Source of the DNA: Hahellaceae bacterium
GTDB lineage: Bacteria; Pseudomonadota; Gammaproteobacteria; Pseudomonadales; Oleiphilaceae
NCBI GenBank assembly: GCA_024234505.1
Contig: JACKOD010000002.1
Coordinates: 496,001-560,000, forward strand
DNA: 64,000 bases
Direction: 5' to 3'
The translations under genes and the position numbers were made by a program. Below are positions 1-7,178 of the stretch, in pieces. The notes beneath the pieces were generated by a model. The model was not told the DNA's origin. It searched no databases and saw nothing but the letters and a program-made list of their open reading frames with translations. Every line of letters starts with the position of its first letter. The first letter of the stretch is position 1.

Positions 1-1
1 T

Positions 2-142
2 CCGCCGCCTTATGAAAAACTTGTTGGTGATCTATCGGGTGCTTATTCTAGGCGCATAAATATTCAGCATAGGTTGGTGTATCAAGTAATTGAAGAACAA
101 AAAACAGTAAAAGTATTGCGTATGTGGACACATTATGAATAG
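2..142 (+). CDS. yoeB: YoeB/Txe-family toxin, C-terminal part (runs off window start)
   Basis: The frame from position 2 reads PPYEKLVGDLSGAYSRRI, then NIQHRLVYQV and LRMWTHYE before a TAG stop. This is the C-terminal half of the YoeB/Txe ribosome-dependent mRNA interferase family, including the conserved RRIN-QHRLVY core and the terminal HY. The start and any YefM antitoxin lie outside the window. YoeB toxins cut mRNA at the ribosomal A site. The tail looks intact. Whether it is an old integron cassette cannot be told from this end. Confidence 0.85.
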   Translation, partial: PPPYEKLVGDLSGAYSRRINIQHRLVYQVIEEQKTVKVLRMWTHYE

Positions 143-157
143 TCAAAAAAACAAGCA

Positions 158-215
158 GCTAATCGGGTAACCGGTGGTCTCTAACCCCCAGTCCCCACAA
201 CACCCTGCGGGATGA
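158..215 (-). mobile_element. Group II intron 3'-end remnant
   Basis: This stretch is nearly identical to 19310-19353, which directly follows a group II intron maturase tail on the minus strand. Both carry the same block of GGGTTAGAGACC type sequence (minus strand) near the intron 3' end. Only the RNA end survives here, with no maturase. Confidence 0.55.
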
Positions 216-270
216 TAAGGACGGGAAGATAAGGACATACATTCGTTAGGATGAATGAAAAGAACGCCCG

Positions 271-450
271 CTATGACCCTGCTAAATTGAGCCGCAGGAT
301 AAATTCGGAGCCGCCTTTGGTCTTGGTCAGCTTGCGAAACTGCCGGTGCACAGCCTCGACGGCGTTAGTGGTGTAGATGGCAGTACGCACATAATCGGGG
401 TATCGGAAGTAGGCGGACAAGGTGGGCCATTTGTTGCGCCAGGACTCGTG
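271..450 (-). pseudogene. IS256 (mutator) family transposase fragment
   Basis: The minus-strand frame reads HESWRNKWPTLSAYFRYP, then DYVRTAIYTTNAVEAVHRQF and RKLTKTKGGS, ending at a TAG at 271-273. This is the conserved C-terminal block of IS256-family DDE transposases (IYTTNAVEA..R..R..TK.KG). About 59 codons remain. The N-terminal catalytic part is missing and the frame abuts the tandem repeat at 449, so it cannot be functional. Confidence 0.85.
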
Positions 451-518
451 TTATAAGGACATGCACTCAATATCGGGAAATCGCCAGCGTGTTATAAGGA
501 CATGCACTCAATATCGAC
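449..518. repeat. Two 28-bp direct repeats separated by 13 bp
   Basis: The unit beginning GTGTTATAAGGACATGCACT and ending CAATATCG occurs at about 449-476 and again at about 490-517 with no visible mismatch. It lies between the IS256 fragment and the RAYT fragment. No coding sense is seen. It may mark ends of a small mobile element or a duplicated junction. Confidence 0.75.
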
Positions 519-612
519 ACAGAAAGGTTCTGCGTACGCAACGAGAAACAACGTGGTAGTAAGGCGTGTCGGCAATCGAGACAAGCTTATCCCTGGCTTG
601 GGTCATGGCAAA
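519..612 (-). pseudogene. RAYT (IS200-like Y1 transposase) N-terminal fragment
   Basis: This segment matches 26335-26425, the N-terminal region of the degraded RAYT at 26044-26526, at high nucleotide identity and in the same minus orientation. It covers the start codon (CAT near 606) through the start of the Y1_Tnp fold. The HUH motif and the rest are absent. Confidence 0.7.
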
Positions 613-821
613 ATCCTTTTTGCGAATGAATAGCTTGGATGCTAAAGACGGGCTATTGTTATGTCAATATTGGGGGGTGTGTCCTGTAGCACTCGGTAAC
701 AGCTCTCGCTCAGCGCTGACAGAATACTTCGTGGCGATGGGATGCCGACACTTGTTGATTGATAGTTAACTCAATCAATCGAGCCGCTGTGATTCGTTGC
801 CCACCTCCACTATGCATGTTC

Positions 822-1811
822 TTAAACCATCAGTGCATCGGCAGGGCTATGAATTCCCCGATTGCCAAGCTTAACGATATGGGTATAGATTTCTGTAGTC
901 CGCACATCACTGTGACCAAGTAATTCCTGAATGGTACGAATATCATAACCACTTTCCAATAAGCGGGTAGCAAAGCTGTGTCGAAAGGTATGACAGTTTG
1001 CATGTTTGCGAACATTTGCGTCCCTAATGGCTTTTTTAACCACACGTTGCACCGTTCGATCCATAACGTGATGGCGCATAACTGCACCTGAGCGGGGGTC
1101 TGTTGAACGGTTTTGTGACGGAAAGAGAAATTGCCAACTCAGTGATGTTTGTTCTCCGGGATACTTTATCCCCAGCCTGTGAGGCATATAGACTTTTCCA
1201 AATCCTTCTGAACAATCGAGTTTATGTAGAGCCTCTACCAGTTGAATCTGTTTACGTAAGGAGGTATGTAATGATCTTGGTAGAAGTGTGGTTCTGTCCT
1301 TACTGCCTTTACCGTCACGCACGACAAGCATATTCATATCAAAATCAATATCCTTTACCCTCATTCGAATGCATTCAGAAATACGCAGCCCACTGCCGTA
1401 CATTAACTTTGCCATTAAACTGTATTCGCCAGTGAGTTTGGCAATAATACGGGATGCTTCATCATGACTGAACACTTCGGGAATCCTGGGGCCACGTCGA
1501 GCATATTCGAATGAAAAATTCGGTAGCGTCTTGCCAAGAAATTCACGAAAAAGAAAAACCAGCGCATTGAGTGCAGTTCTTTGGGTATTTACACTGGCAT
1601 TAGATTGAACGGCAAGGTGATTTAAGAATTGCTCAATATGCTCCGCACTCATTTTTTCTGGGTGTAGCATCTTGTGAAAGCGTATAAAACTTACAACCCA
1701 AAAAGAGTAGGTTTTTTCGGTTTTGTAAGCCAGATTGCGAGCACGGATAAAAGCCCGAAAGCGATCCATGAAGCGCGTAGGGTTGTTGGGTATAGGGTGT
1801 GGTACGTCCAT
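822..1811 (-). CDS. intI: Integron integrase IntI (tyrosine recombinase)
   Basis: IntI inserts and excises cassettes at attI and attC sites by tyrosine recombination. The 329-aa protein has an N-terminal SAM-like core-binding domain (about 14-100) and a catalytic domain with GSGLRISE (Arg), HTFRHSFAT (His-x-x-Arg) and TEIYTH (nucleophile Tyr). The insert around 195-225, containing VYMPHRLGIKYPG, is the extra helix domain that separates IntI from XerC/D. The start is supported by AAGGAG seven bases upstream of the ATG at 1811. It is divergent from the cassette array, as in most integrons, and its promoter overlaps a LexA box, so SOS control is likely. The frame is intact. Confidence 0.97.
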   Translation of the reverse strand: MDVPHPIPNNPTRFMDRFRAFIRARNLAYKTEKTYSFWVVSFIRFHKMLHPEKMSAEHIEQFLNHLAVQSNASVNTQRTALNALVFLFREFLGKTLPNFSFEYARRGPRIPEVFSHDEASRIIAKLTGEYSLMAKLMYGSGLRISECIRMRVKDIDFDMNMLVVRDGKGSKDRTTLLPRSLHTSLRKQIQLVEALHKLDCSEGFGKVYMPHRLGIKYPGEQTSLSWQFLFPSQNRSTDPRSGAVMRHHVMDRTVQRVVKKAIRDANVRKHANCHTFRHSFATRLLESGYDIRTIQELLGHSDVRTTEIYTHIVKLGNRGIHSPADALMV

Positions 1812-1830
1812 GTTGTTAATCTCCTTTTTG

Positions 1831-1864
1831 CTGTATTTATATACAGTCCTTTGCCGTATGTAAA
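1831..1864 (-). promoter_or_regulatory. PintI promoter overlapped by LexA box
   Basis: A perfect LexA site CTGTATTTATATACAG (CTGT-N8-ACAG) lies at 1831-1846. On the minus strand a TTTACA -35 (1859-1864) and a TATAAA -10 (1836-1841) are spaced by 17 bp, so LexA would cover the -10 box. LexA control of intI is known for many integrons. Here the site is seen directly and the regulation is inferred. Confidence 0.88.
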
Positions 1865-1964
1865 CCTATGTTTTCAGCATTTGTGAACATGTGTAGCGGT
1901 TGTGTCGCCTATTTACAAATTAACTGTATGAAAATTAAGAAAAAAGTATGTTTTAGTTGCGGAC

Positions 1965-2137
1965 ATAGTGCTGTCGTGTCGGCTATCTCCAGATAAATTG
2001 TCGCCCTGTCGTATATCCACAAGTGCAAAAATTTGTAAGGCTATGATAGATTGTGGTTATTAAATGGATGGCATGATCTGGTTGTGTACATATCGCCGCT
2101 AAATAGTGCTGTCGTGTCGTAGAATCAGCTGTTAGAA
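1965..2137 (+). other. attI: Candidate attI region with 17-bp direct repeats
   Basis: The region between intI and the first cassette holds ATAGTGCTGTCGTGTCG at 1965-1981 and again at 2103-2119. Direct repeats upstream of the crossover are typical of attI, where they bind IntI. The likely crossover is the GTTAGAA at 2131-2137, just before the first cassette. The region is otherwise non-coding. No convincing Pc promoter could be assigned by eye. Confidence 0.6.
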
Positions 2138-2155
2138 CACCAAGGGAAGCAAGTA

Positions 2156-2920
2156 ATGCCTAAAAATATTTTGGCGATATGTCTTTCAGTCGTCTCACTG
2201 CTAACATCTGGATATGCGACAGCTGAAGCTGATTATTGCAGAATCGCCAATGCCGTTTTTGTTGGGTTGCTACCATCGCTAGAACAAGTTAATCCTGACT
2301 ATCAATTCGGGAAGCTGATTTGCGAAGCGGGTGGTGGAAACGCATTAAGTTGCTCGAGTTCCATGAGTGTAGGAGCTGGAATTTGTTACGCAGGTGGTGG
2401 TAATGCGCTTAGTTGCTCCAACTCTATGAGTTTGGGTGCCGGGATATGCTATGCAGGTGGCGGCAACGCCCTGAGTTGTTCGAATTCCATGAGTGTAGGA
2501 GCTGGAATTTGTTACGCAGGTGGTGGTAATGCGCTTAGTTGCTCCAACTCTATGAGTCTGGGTGCCGGGATATGCTATGCAGGTGGCGGCAACGCCCTGA
2601 GTTGTTCGAATTCCATGAGTGTAGGAGCTGGAATTTGCTACGCAGGTGGTGGTAATGCGCTTAGTTGCTCCAACTCTATGAGTCTGGGTGCCGGGATATG
2701 CTATGCAGGTGGCGGCAACGCCCTGAGTTGTTCGAGTTCCATGCAATTAGTTGAAGGTATTTGTAGTGCAGCAGGTGTTTCAGGATGTAGAGGTATAACG
2801 CTAGAGCAAGCTTTGTGCAAAGTCGCAGGTTTGACGGAATGTACCAGAATTTCTTTTTCTCAGTTGTTATACGCGTCTGTAAAATCATGTGGCGTTAAGG
2901 TTCTTTATATAAATGACTAG
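2156..2920 (+). CDS. Secreted Cys-rich 21-residue repeat protein (cassette 1)
   Basis: The function is unknown. The 254-aa protein starts with a signal peptide (about 1-24, MPKNILAICLSVVSLL then TSGYATAEA). From residue 54 to 200 it has seven tandem 21-residue units with core GICYAGGGNALSCS followed by N/S-S-M-S-V/L-G-A, each with two cysteines. A different Cys-containing tail follows (201-254). The first and last units are edge variants (LICEAGGG; SSMQLVE). It is the first cassette, so it is the one nearest the integron promoter region. GGGAAG precedes the ATG. A secreted disulphide-bonded solenoid or surface protein is possible but is a guess. Confidence 0.8.
   Translation: MPKNILAICLSVVSLLTSGYATAEADYCRIANAVFVGLLPSLEQVNPDYQFGKLICEAGGGNALSCSSSMSVGAGICYAGGGNALSCSNSMSLGAGICYAGGGNALSCSNSMSVGAGICYAGGGNALSCSNSMSLGAGICYAGGGNALSCSNSMSVGAGICYAGGGNALSCSNSMSLGAGICYAGGGNALSCSSSMQLVEGICSAAGVSGCRGITLEQALCKVAGLTECTRISFSQLLYASVKSCGVKVLYIND
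2315..2755 (+). repeat. Coding tandem repeat, 63-bp unit alternating as a 126-bp higher-order unit
   Basis: DNA encoding residues 54-200 of the cassette 1 protein. Units alternate between two codon versions (V-type with GTAGGAGCTGGAATTTG and L-type with GGTGCCGGGATATG), so the real homogenised unit is 126 bp. Adjacent 126-bp copies are almost identical. Such arrays change copy number by slippage or recombination. Confidence 0.9.
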
Positions 2921-2931
2921 CATGGATAATG

Positions 2932-3002
2932 TTCTAACAAGTTGCTCCACCGGACAAAATACTCGCTGCGCTCGCATTTTTCCGGTGAGCTAAGCGTTAG
3001 CC
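2932..3002 (+). other. attC site of cassette 1
   Basis: R'' TTCTAAC at 2932-2938 and R' GTTAGCC at 2996-3002 bracket an imperfect palindrome (CACCGGA...TCCGGTG). It is 71 bp. Confidence 0.85.
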
Positions 3003-3016
3003 CGCAAGGAGTAAAC

Positions 3017-3754
3017 TTGAAACATTTCAGAATAAAGCCAGGGAAGTGCAGAGTTATCTTCTTTGATCTTGAGTTTTATGTTCCTCTGAAAGGAAGAGAT
3101 AGAGAAGGTTTTTGTTACAACCCTTGGGATAAAGGCAGTAAGTTACTAGGTGGCAGCTTTTTGATAGCAAACCCTGAAAAGGATTTGACTGAGAAATCTA
3201 AGATTACAGAGAAAAAAGTTAAATCTCTCTGGTTGTGGAATCATGACTCAGAAAGAGAGCTCCTTGAGAAAATATATGAAGTACTGAAAAATGCTTATGA
3301 CGTTGTTTATAGGGCTCATGAAGGAAAAGTATCACCTATTCTATGTGGAATCGGAATATCATCATCAGATGTTCCGATTTTATTTGAATTATTTAAAAGG
3401 TATAAAATACTCTCTAACTCAGAAGCTTTCTATTTTCAAAACAAGTTCCGAGTTATTGACATTTCTCAGCTAGCAATAGCCTCATTTAATAACAACAGTA
3501 GCTTTATATATCCAAAGCAGAAGAAACTTATCCTGCAAAAGTACCTTCCAGACAAAAAATTCGAGAGCGGAAAAAGTGTCTGGGACTTGTACGATGACCA
3601 AAACAGATCAGGTATTGAAGAACGTGTAATTGATGAAGTTCTCTGTTCATATCATTGTTATATGAAAATCATCAATGATTTTAAGTATTTCAAATACCTT
3701 GAGAAAAATAAAAAGCGAATTGACAGCTCGCTCAAAATTCAAGAAGCAGGCTAA
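3017..3754 (+). CDS. Possible RNase H-fold 3'-5' exonuclease-like protein (cassette 2)
   Basis: The 245-aa protein resembles PolB-type/DnaQ-fold exonucleases. CRVIFFDLEFYVP near the N-terminus supplies a candidate D-x-E first motif, ILCGIGISSSDVPILFELF resembles the second motif (G.....D.P.L...), and the C-terminal SYHCYMKI region could be the third. The match is partial and catalysis is inferred. I chose the TTG at 3017 because AAGGAG lies just upstream; the longer open frame extends back into the attC. The stop overlaps the next attC R'' box. The gene is AT-rich compared with the chromosome, as usual for cassettes. Confidence 0.6.
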   Translation: MKHFRIKPGKCRVIFFDLEFYVPLKGRDREGFCYNPWDKGSKLLGGSFLIANPEKDLTEKSKITEKKVKSLWLWNHDSERELLEKIYEVLKNAYDVVYRAHEGKVSPILCGIGISSSDVPILFELFKRYKILSNSEAFYFQNKFRVIDISQLAIASFNNNSSFIYPKQKKLILQKYLPDKKFESGKSVWDLYDDQNRSGIEERVIDEVLCSYHCYMKIINDFKYFKYLEKNKKRIDSSLKIQEAG

Positions 3755-3804
3755 CAAGTGCTTCAAATGGGACGCCTACGGCGCCCCTTAAGCAGGCGTT
3801 ATGA
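3749..3804 (+). other. attC site of cassette 2
   Basis: R'' GGCTAAC at 3749-3755 overlaps the stop codon of the upstream gene. R' GTTATGA at 3798-3804. The central palindrome is GACGCCTACGGCGCC. It is 56 bp. Confidence 0.8.
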
Positions 3805-3844
3805 GCCTGAAACCGGGAATATATTGGATAACTGGGTAAATTTC

Positions 3845-4390
3845 ATGAAAAATGTTCTGGTCTATATATTTACAATTTTTCTATTATTACTAAGTAATGC
3901 CGGTTTAACTAATAACTTAGTAAACCAACAAAAAATAGTGTTTGAAAAAGAGCTTGAGAAGAAAGGGCAGAAATTTTACTTAAAAAGTTCTGGAAAATTA
4001 TTTACTGGTATTGCTATAGATTTAAGAGGTAAGTTAGATCAAAAGGAATTCTCCCCTTCTAGGGGAGAAACTGAATATCTGGAAGGACAAATTGTGCGGT
4101 TTGTTCTATGGGAAATATGGAAAGATAGAAAAAAAGTTGAATACCATTTTAAAAATGGAAAAAACCATGGACTTAGAAAAGTTTGGACAGATAATGGCGA
4201 ATTAAAGAAGGTAACCTCCTGGAAAAATGGTATGCCGGACGGCGTCCAAATGGTTTATTATTCAAATGGAAAAATGTCGTATAAATCCCAATATCAAGAC
4301 GGGAAAATTATTGGCAAAGAAAATTGCTACGATGAGTCAGGTATGCAAGAAGAGTGTACACATAAGCATAAAATCGGTAGTAACCATTAG
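3845..4390 (+). CDS. Secreted MORN/YwqK-like repeat protein (cassette 3)
   Basis: The 181-aa protein has an N-terminal signal or anchor segment (MKNVLVYIFTIFLLLLSNAG). Its C-terminal half has repeated YHFKNGKNHG, WKNGMPDG and YYSNGKMSY, the Y.NGK..G pattern of MORN_2/YwqK-like proteins, some of which are called antitoxin-like. A role cannot be given. The ATG at 3845 fits the signal peptide; the frame is open further upstream into the attC. C124-like cysteines near the C-terminus (ENCYDES, EECTH) are notable. Confidence 0.65.
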   Translation: MKNVLVYIFTIFLLLLSNAGLTNNLVNQQKIVFEKELEKKGQKFYLKSSGKLFTGIAIDLRGKLDQKEFSPSRGETEYLEGQIVRFVLWEIWKDRKKVEYHFKNGKNHGLRKVWTDNGELKKVTSWKNGMPDGVQMVYYSNGKMSYKSQYQDGKIIGKENCYDESGMQEECTHKHKIGSNH

Positions 4391-4401
4391 CACCAAAGTT
4401 C

Positions 4402-4507
4402 TCATAACAAGTGGCTGCTACGGACCCAAAACAGTTGGCACCTTTTCCGCACGCTTCGCGGCGTCAAAGTCGCCAACTGCTTTGGGCCGCAGAGCCATGC
4501 GTTAGAC
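4402..4507 (+). other. attC site of cassette 3
   Basis: R'' TCATAAC at 4402-4408 and R' GTTAGAC at 4501-4507. Long inverted halves (GACCCAAA..AGTTGGC / GCCAACT..TTTGGGCC) surround a CACGCTTCGCGGCG centre. It is 106 bp. Confidence 0.88.
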
Positions 4508-4545
4508 TATGTCTCAATACCTCACAGAATAAGAGTGGTGTGTCA

Positions 4546-5016
4546 ATGCAACTAATTTCCAAGCTTCTAGCAACAATTATCATTGCAAGTAGCATAGCTA
4601 CAGCAACGTACGCCGCATCAGATACGATCACGGACGAATCAAAAAAACTTGCCTATTGTGAGGGCGTTTATCTTTACACCGCTCAAATGCTCCAAATTCA
4701 AAACAACAACGGCGCAGCTCTTAACCTTCTTTCAAGAGCTTCCAGAGTAACTACCGCAAATTTCTTTCTTAACAAGCAGGGCAACAAAATTACAGGCAAA
4801 CGAGTTGGTGAAATAAAGCTTGCTCAGCGAGGCGTAAAAGAACGACTTGACTCCGACCAAAGCTTAGCACTTACGGAAGCTAACGAGTGCGACAAAACAA
4901 CAAAACCAATTATCAGCCTTGCCATTAAACAAGGCGGAACCTTATGGGGGAAAGGTTTTGTAGAGCTTAATCAAGCCATGCTTGAGCAGTACAAGAAAAA
5001 TCTTGGAATTCAATAA
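4546..5016 (+). CDS. Secreted protein of unknown function (cassette 4, first gene)
   Basis: The 156-aa product has a signal peptide (MQLISKLLATIIIASSIATA then TYAA) and a soluble alpha-rich body with two cysteines (AYCEGVY, ANECDKT) that could pair. I recognise no domain. The ATG at 4546 is preferred because it starts the signal peptide; the open frame begins earlier in the attC. It heads a three-gene cassette. Confidence 0.65.
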   Translation: MQLISKLLATIIIASSIATATYAASDTITDESKKLAYCEGVYLYTAQMLQIQNNNGAALNLLSRASRVTTANFFLNKQGNKITGKRVGEIKLAQRGVKERLDSDQSLALTEANECDKTTKPIISLAIKQGGTLWGKGFVELNQAMLEQYKKNLGIQ

Positions 5017-5066
5017 TAAAAATCCGTGAAAAACACATTTACAACAAATCATTCATAGGCCCTGAC

Positions 5067-5249
5067 ATGAACAAAGCGCTGATTATTTTTATACCTGTAT
5101 TTATCGTGCTATTTGTAATCAATCAATCTTTTTATGGCGGCTGCTTTAAAGGTTACTGTCTAGCCGCAGCATTTCCAAAAATAATCATACTCTCTGCTAT
5201 TGTAACCTGGATTTTTTATGCAATATCAAGCCAAGAAGAATCAAAATAA
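5067..5249 (+). CDS. Small two-helix membrane protein (cassette 4, second gene)
   Basis: The 60-aa product has two hydrophobic segments (about 4-22 and 35-55) with a Cys/Gly loop FYGGCFKGYCLAA between them. There is no attC between it and the gene before, so it belongs to the same cassette. It overlaps the next gene by 32 bp in another frame. Function unknown. Confidence 0.5.
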   Translation: MNKALIIFIPVFIVLFVINQSFYGGCFKGYCLAAAFPKIIILSAIVTWIFYAISSQEESK

Positions 5250-5430
5250 GTTTCAAAAAATATGCGCGACGTTATTTTTTACATTACTTATCGCTGGTTG
5301 CGATGGGAAAGGCGGTAGCGATGTAACTGGGGATGGAAAACCTGATGGTATACGAGGCGATAATGGTTATTGCCCACCGTATTCAGATTCTGATCGCCCA
5401 CATGAAGATGGTTACTGCTACCCTGGATAA
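5218..5430 (+). CDS. Small lipoprotein (cassette 4, third gene)
   Basis: The 70-aa product has a lipobox FFTLLIAGC with the acylated Cys at residue 28 after a short basic N-terminus. The mature part is Gly/Asp-rich (DVTGDGKPDG, GDNGYCPPYSDSD) with a calcium-loop-like DxTxDGxxDG stretch. It overlaps the membrane-protein gene upstream. Function unknown. Confidence 0.55.
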   Translation: MQYQAKKNQNKFQKICATLFFTLLIAGCDGKGGSDVTGDGKPDGIRGDNGYCPPYSDSDRPHEDGYCYPG

Positions 5431-5461
5431 AAGCCATCGCCAAAACTCAATCCATTGGGCC

Positions 5462-5538
5462 GTCTAACAAACGGTTCAAATCGTTCGCTTCGCTCTCTGG
5501 GACGGGCTAAAGCCCGCCCCTTAACCTAAACGTTATGT
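5462..5538 (+). other. attC site of cassette 4
   Basis: R'' GTCTAAC at 5462-5468 and R' GTTATGT at 5532-5538, with inner inverted halves GACGGGCT/AGCCCGCCCC. It is 77 bp. Confidence 0.82.
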
Positions 5539-5585
5539 TTCCAAAAATGCATAAAAAGAGTGCTATACGGGTGACAAAATGTCAG

Positions 5586-6029
5586 ATGCAATTATTTATA
5601 AAAATCATCATTTGTTCTTTTGTGGTCTCCGTTGTGGCTGATACCGGGAAGGTTTACCTTTTTTCTGAAGTTAAAGGTATCGTATATTTAAACGGTGAAC
5701 CGGTTCCAAATGCAAAAGTAGTACGGTCATACGAGTACAACTCATTAGAACATGAAGAGACAGTAACTGATGCGTCTGGAGCGTTTTATTTCCCGCCATT
5801 GCATGGGAAGTCTCTAAGTAGCATACTTCCCATTGAGTTAGTTGTCGCGCAATCAATGGTAGTAAGCTTTAATGGTAAAGACTATAAGATTTGGTCTAAT
5901 ACCAAGAGATCAAAAGCGCATAACTCTGAACTCGGTGGTTCTCCTTTGATACTAAAATGTGATCTTGTTGATGAACTCAAAATTCATCGCGAGTTTGGCT
6001 CAATTCTTCGAACCAATTGCAGTTGGTGA
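5586..6029 (+). CDS. Secreted DUF6795-like / carboxypeptidase-regulatory-like protein (cassette 5)
   Basis: The 147-aa product has an N-terminal signal segment (MQLFIKIIICSFVVSVVA). It is followed by a beta-sandwich type motif GIVYLNGEPVPNAKVVRS, then HEETVTDASGAFYFPPL, which is the G.V...G.P..ga.V...ET.TD..G.F.FP pattern of DUF6795 and carboxypeptidase regulatory-like domains. Two cysteines lie near the C-terminus. Family members are periplasmic or secreted proteins of unknown role. The ATG at 5586 fits the signal peptide better than 5535 inside the attC. Confidence 0.65.
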   Translation: MQLFIKIIICSFVVSVVADTGKVYLFSEVKGIVYLNGEPVPNAKVVRSYEYNSLEHEETVTDASGAFYFPPLHGKSLSSILPIELVVAQSMVVSFNGKDYKIWSNTKRSKAHNSELGGSPLILKCDLVDELKIHREFGSILRTNCSW

Positions 6030-6055
6030 AAGTTATCAATGTGGCGTAGTCTAAA

Positions 6056-6172
6056 ACATAACAAAGCGTTGAACCGGACACCAAACCTCCGTTGCGTTCC
6101 GCGCATGGGCTTTGCCCATTTTGTGCGCTACTCTCCACTCCCGGTTTGCTGCCGGTTAACGCGGCGTTATGC
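6056..6172 (+). other. attC site of cassette 5
   Basis: R'' ACATAAC at 6056-6062 and R' GTTATGC at 6166-6172. Long arms (GCGTTGAACCGG / CCGGTTAACGCGGC) pair. It is 117 bp, VCR-like in length. Confidence 0.87.
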
Positions 6173-6233
6173 GAAACCCCAGCCTGATAATTTCTCATCA
6201 ATTCAAACTTGATTCCAAAGCTCCAAAAATGTA

Positions 6234-6244
6234 GACTATGAGTC
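6234..6244 (+). promoter_or_regulatory. Single C-box upstream of the methyltransferase gene
   Basis: GACTATGAGTC is identical to one of the two boxes in front of the C gene at 8501-8511. It lies 29 bp before the ATG at 6273. C proteins of type II systems bind such GACT-N3-AGTC sites. Control of M by C is inferred. Confidence 0.75.
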
Positions 6245-6272
6245 ACTTTTTGTTCTCCGCTTGGTTAATACA

Positions 6273-7178
6273 ATGGCAAATAGATTCGATGTAATATTTG
6301 ATACTTTTCGATCTGATGAACACATCATAATTCACGGTGACGTTCTCACATCAATTAAAGGTCTCGATGATGAATCTGTAGATCTAATTTTTGCAGACCC
6401 GCCGTACAACATTGGTAAAGACTTCGATGGGTTAAGGGAGTCTTGGACCGAGAGTGAATTCCTAGAGTGGTGTTATGAGTGGCTTGAAGAGTGTCACAGA
6501 GTTCTTAAGCGAAACGGAACCTTTTATTTGATGAACAGCACTGAAAATATGCCTTTTTTGGATATCTGGTGCAGACAAAAATTTAATGTAAAAAGCAGGA
6601 TAGTTTGGGCATATGATAGCTCAGGTGTTCAAGCTAAAACATATTTTGGCTCAATGTATGAGCCAATACTTATGCTCACGAAAAGCGATAAAAATTATAC
6701 CTTCAATCACGAAGATATTATGGTTGAGGCAAAAACAGGAGCAAAAAGGCAGCTGATAGACTATCGAAAGAACCCGCCTCAGCCATATAACACCCAAAAA
6801 GTCCCCGGGAATGTTTGGGAATTTCCGAGGGTCAGATTTAAGATGGATGAATATGAAAATCATCCAACTCAAAAACCAGAGGCTCTACTGGAACGAATTA
6901 TTAAAGCATCTTCAAATGTAGGTGATGTTGTTTTTGACCCGTTCTCGGGAAGTTTCACCACTGGAGCAACAGCTAAGAGATTGGGACGAAAGTCTATAGG
7001 TATAGAAATTAACGAGGATTATGTAAAGATGGGGATTCGGCGGCTTGATATCCCCTCGAAATATTCTCAAGAAGAGCTGGCAAAAGAAAAGAAGCGAAAA
7101 ACTAAGAATCTTTCCAAAAAGGTGCGGGAGAAGGATGAGTCTCCATCACTTGCACCCGCTCAAGCCTCTTTAATCTAA
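6273..7178 (+). CDS. Type II DNA adenine methyltransferase, beta-class (cassette 6)
   Basis: This is a DNA N6-adenine (or N4-cytosine) methyltransferase of the beta arrangement. Motif IV ADPPYN lies at about 41-46 and the SAM-binding FDPFSGSFTTG block lies in the C-terminal third after HPTQKPEALLERI. The overall layout is like YhdJ-type enzymes. The basic tail (KEKKRKTKNLSKK) is extra. The 301-aa start is the ATG at 6273; a TTG at 6261 is also in frame. Neither has a good Shine-Dalgarno, so the message may be leaderless. It is convergent with the restriction gene and overlaps its end by 9 bp. It protects host sites from the cognate nuclease, which seems to be broken. Confidence 0.9.
   Translation: MANRFDVIFDTFRSDEHIIIHGDVLTSIKGLDDESVDLIFADPPYNIGKDFDGLRESWTESEFLEWCYEWLEECHRVLKRNGTFYLMNSTENMPFLDIWCRQKFNVKSRIVWAYDSSGVQAKTYFGSMYEPILMLTKSDKNYTFNHEDIMVEAKTGAKRQLIDYRKNPPQPYNTQKVPGNVWEFPRVRFKMDEYENHPTQKPEALLERIIKASSNVGDVVFDPFSGSFTTGATAKRLGRKSIGIEINEDYVKMGIRRLDIPSKYSQEELAKEKKRKTKNLSKKVREKDESPSLAPAQASLI

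Noticed and set aside
566..769. 67-aa plus-strand open frame near the integron
   Set aside because: It overlaps the antisense of the RAYT fragment and has no family or ribosome site.
2345..2746. Antisense repeat open frame of 133 aa
   Set aside because: It is the reverse strand of the tandem repeat in the cassette 1 gene; no stop occurs simply because the unit is repeated.
2315..2755. CRISPR-like regular repeats
   Set aside because: Repeats are contiguous, have no unique spacers and keep one reading frame; they encode a repeat protein.
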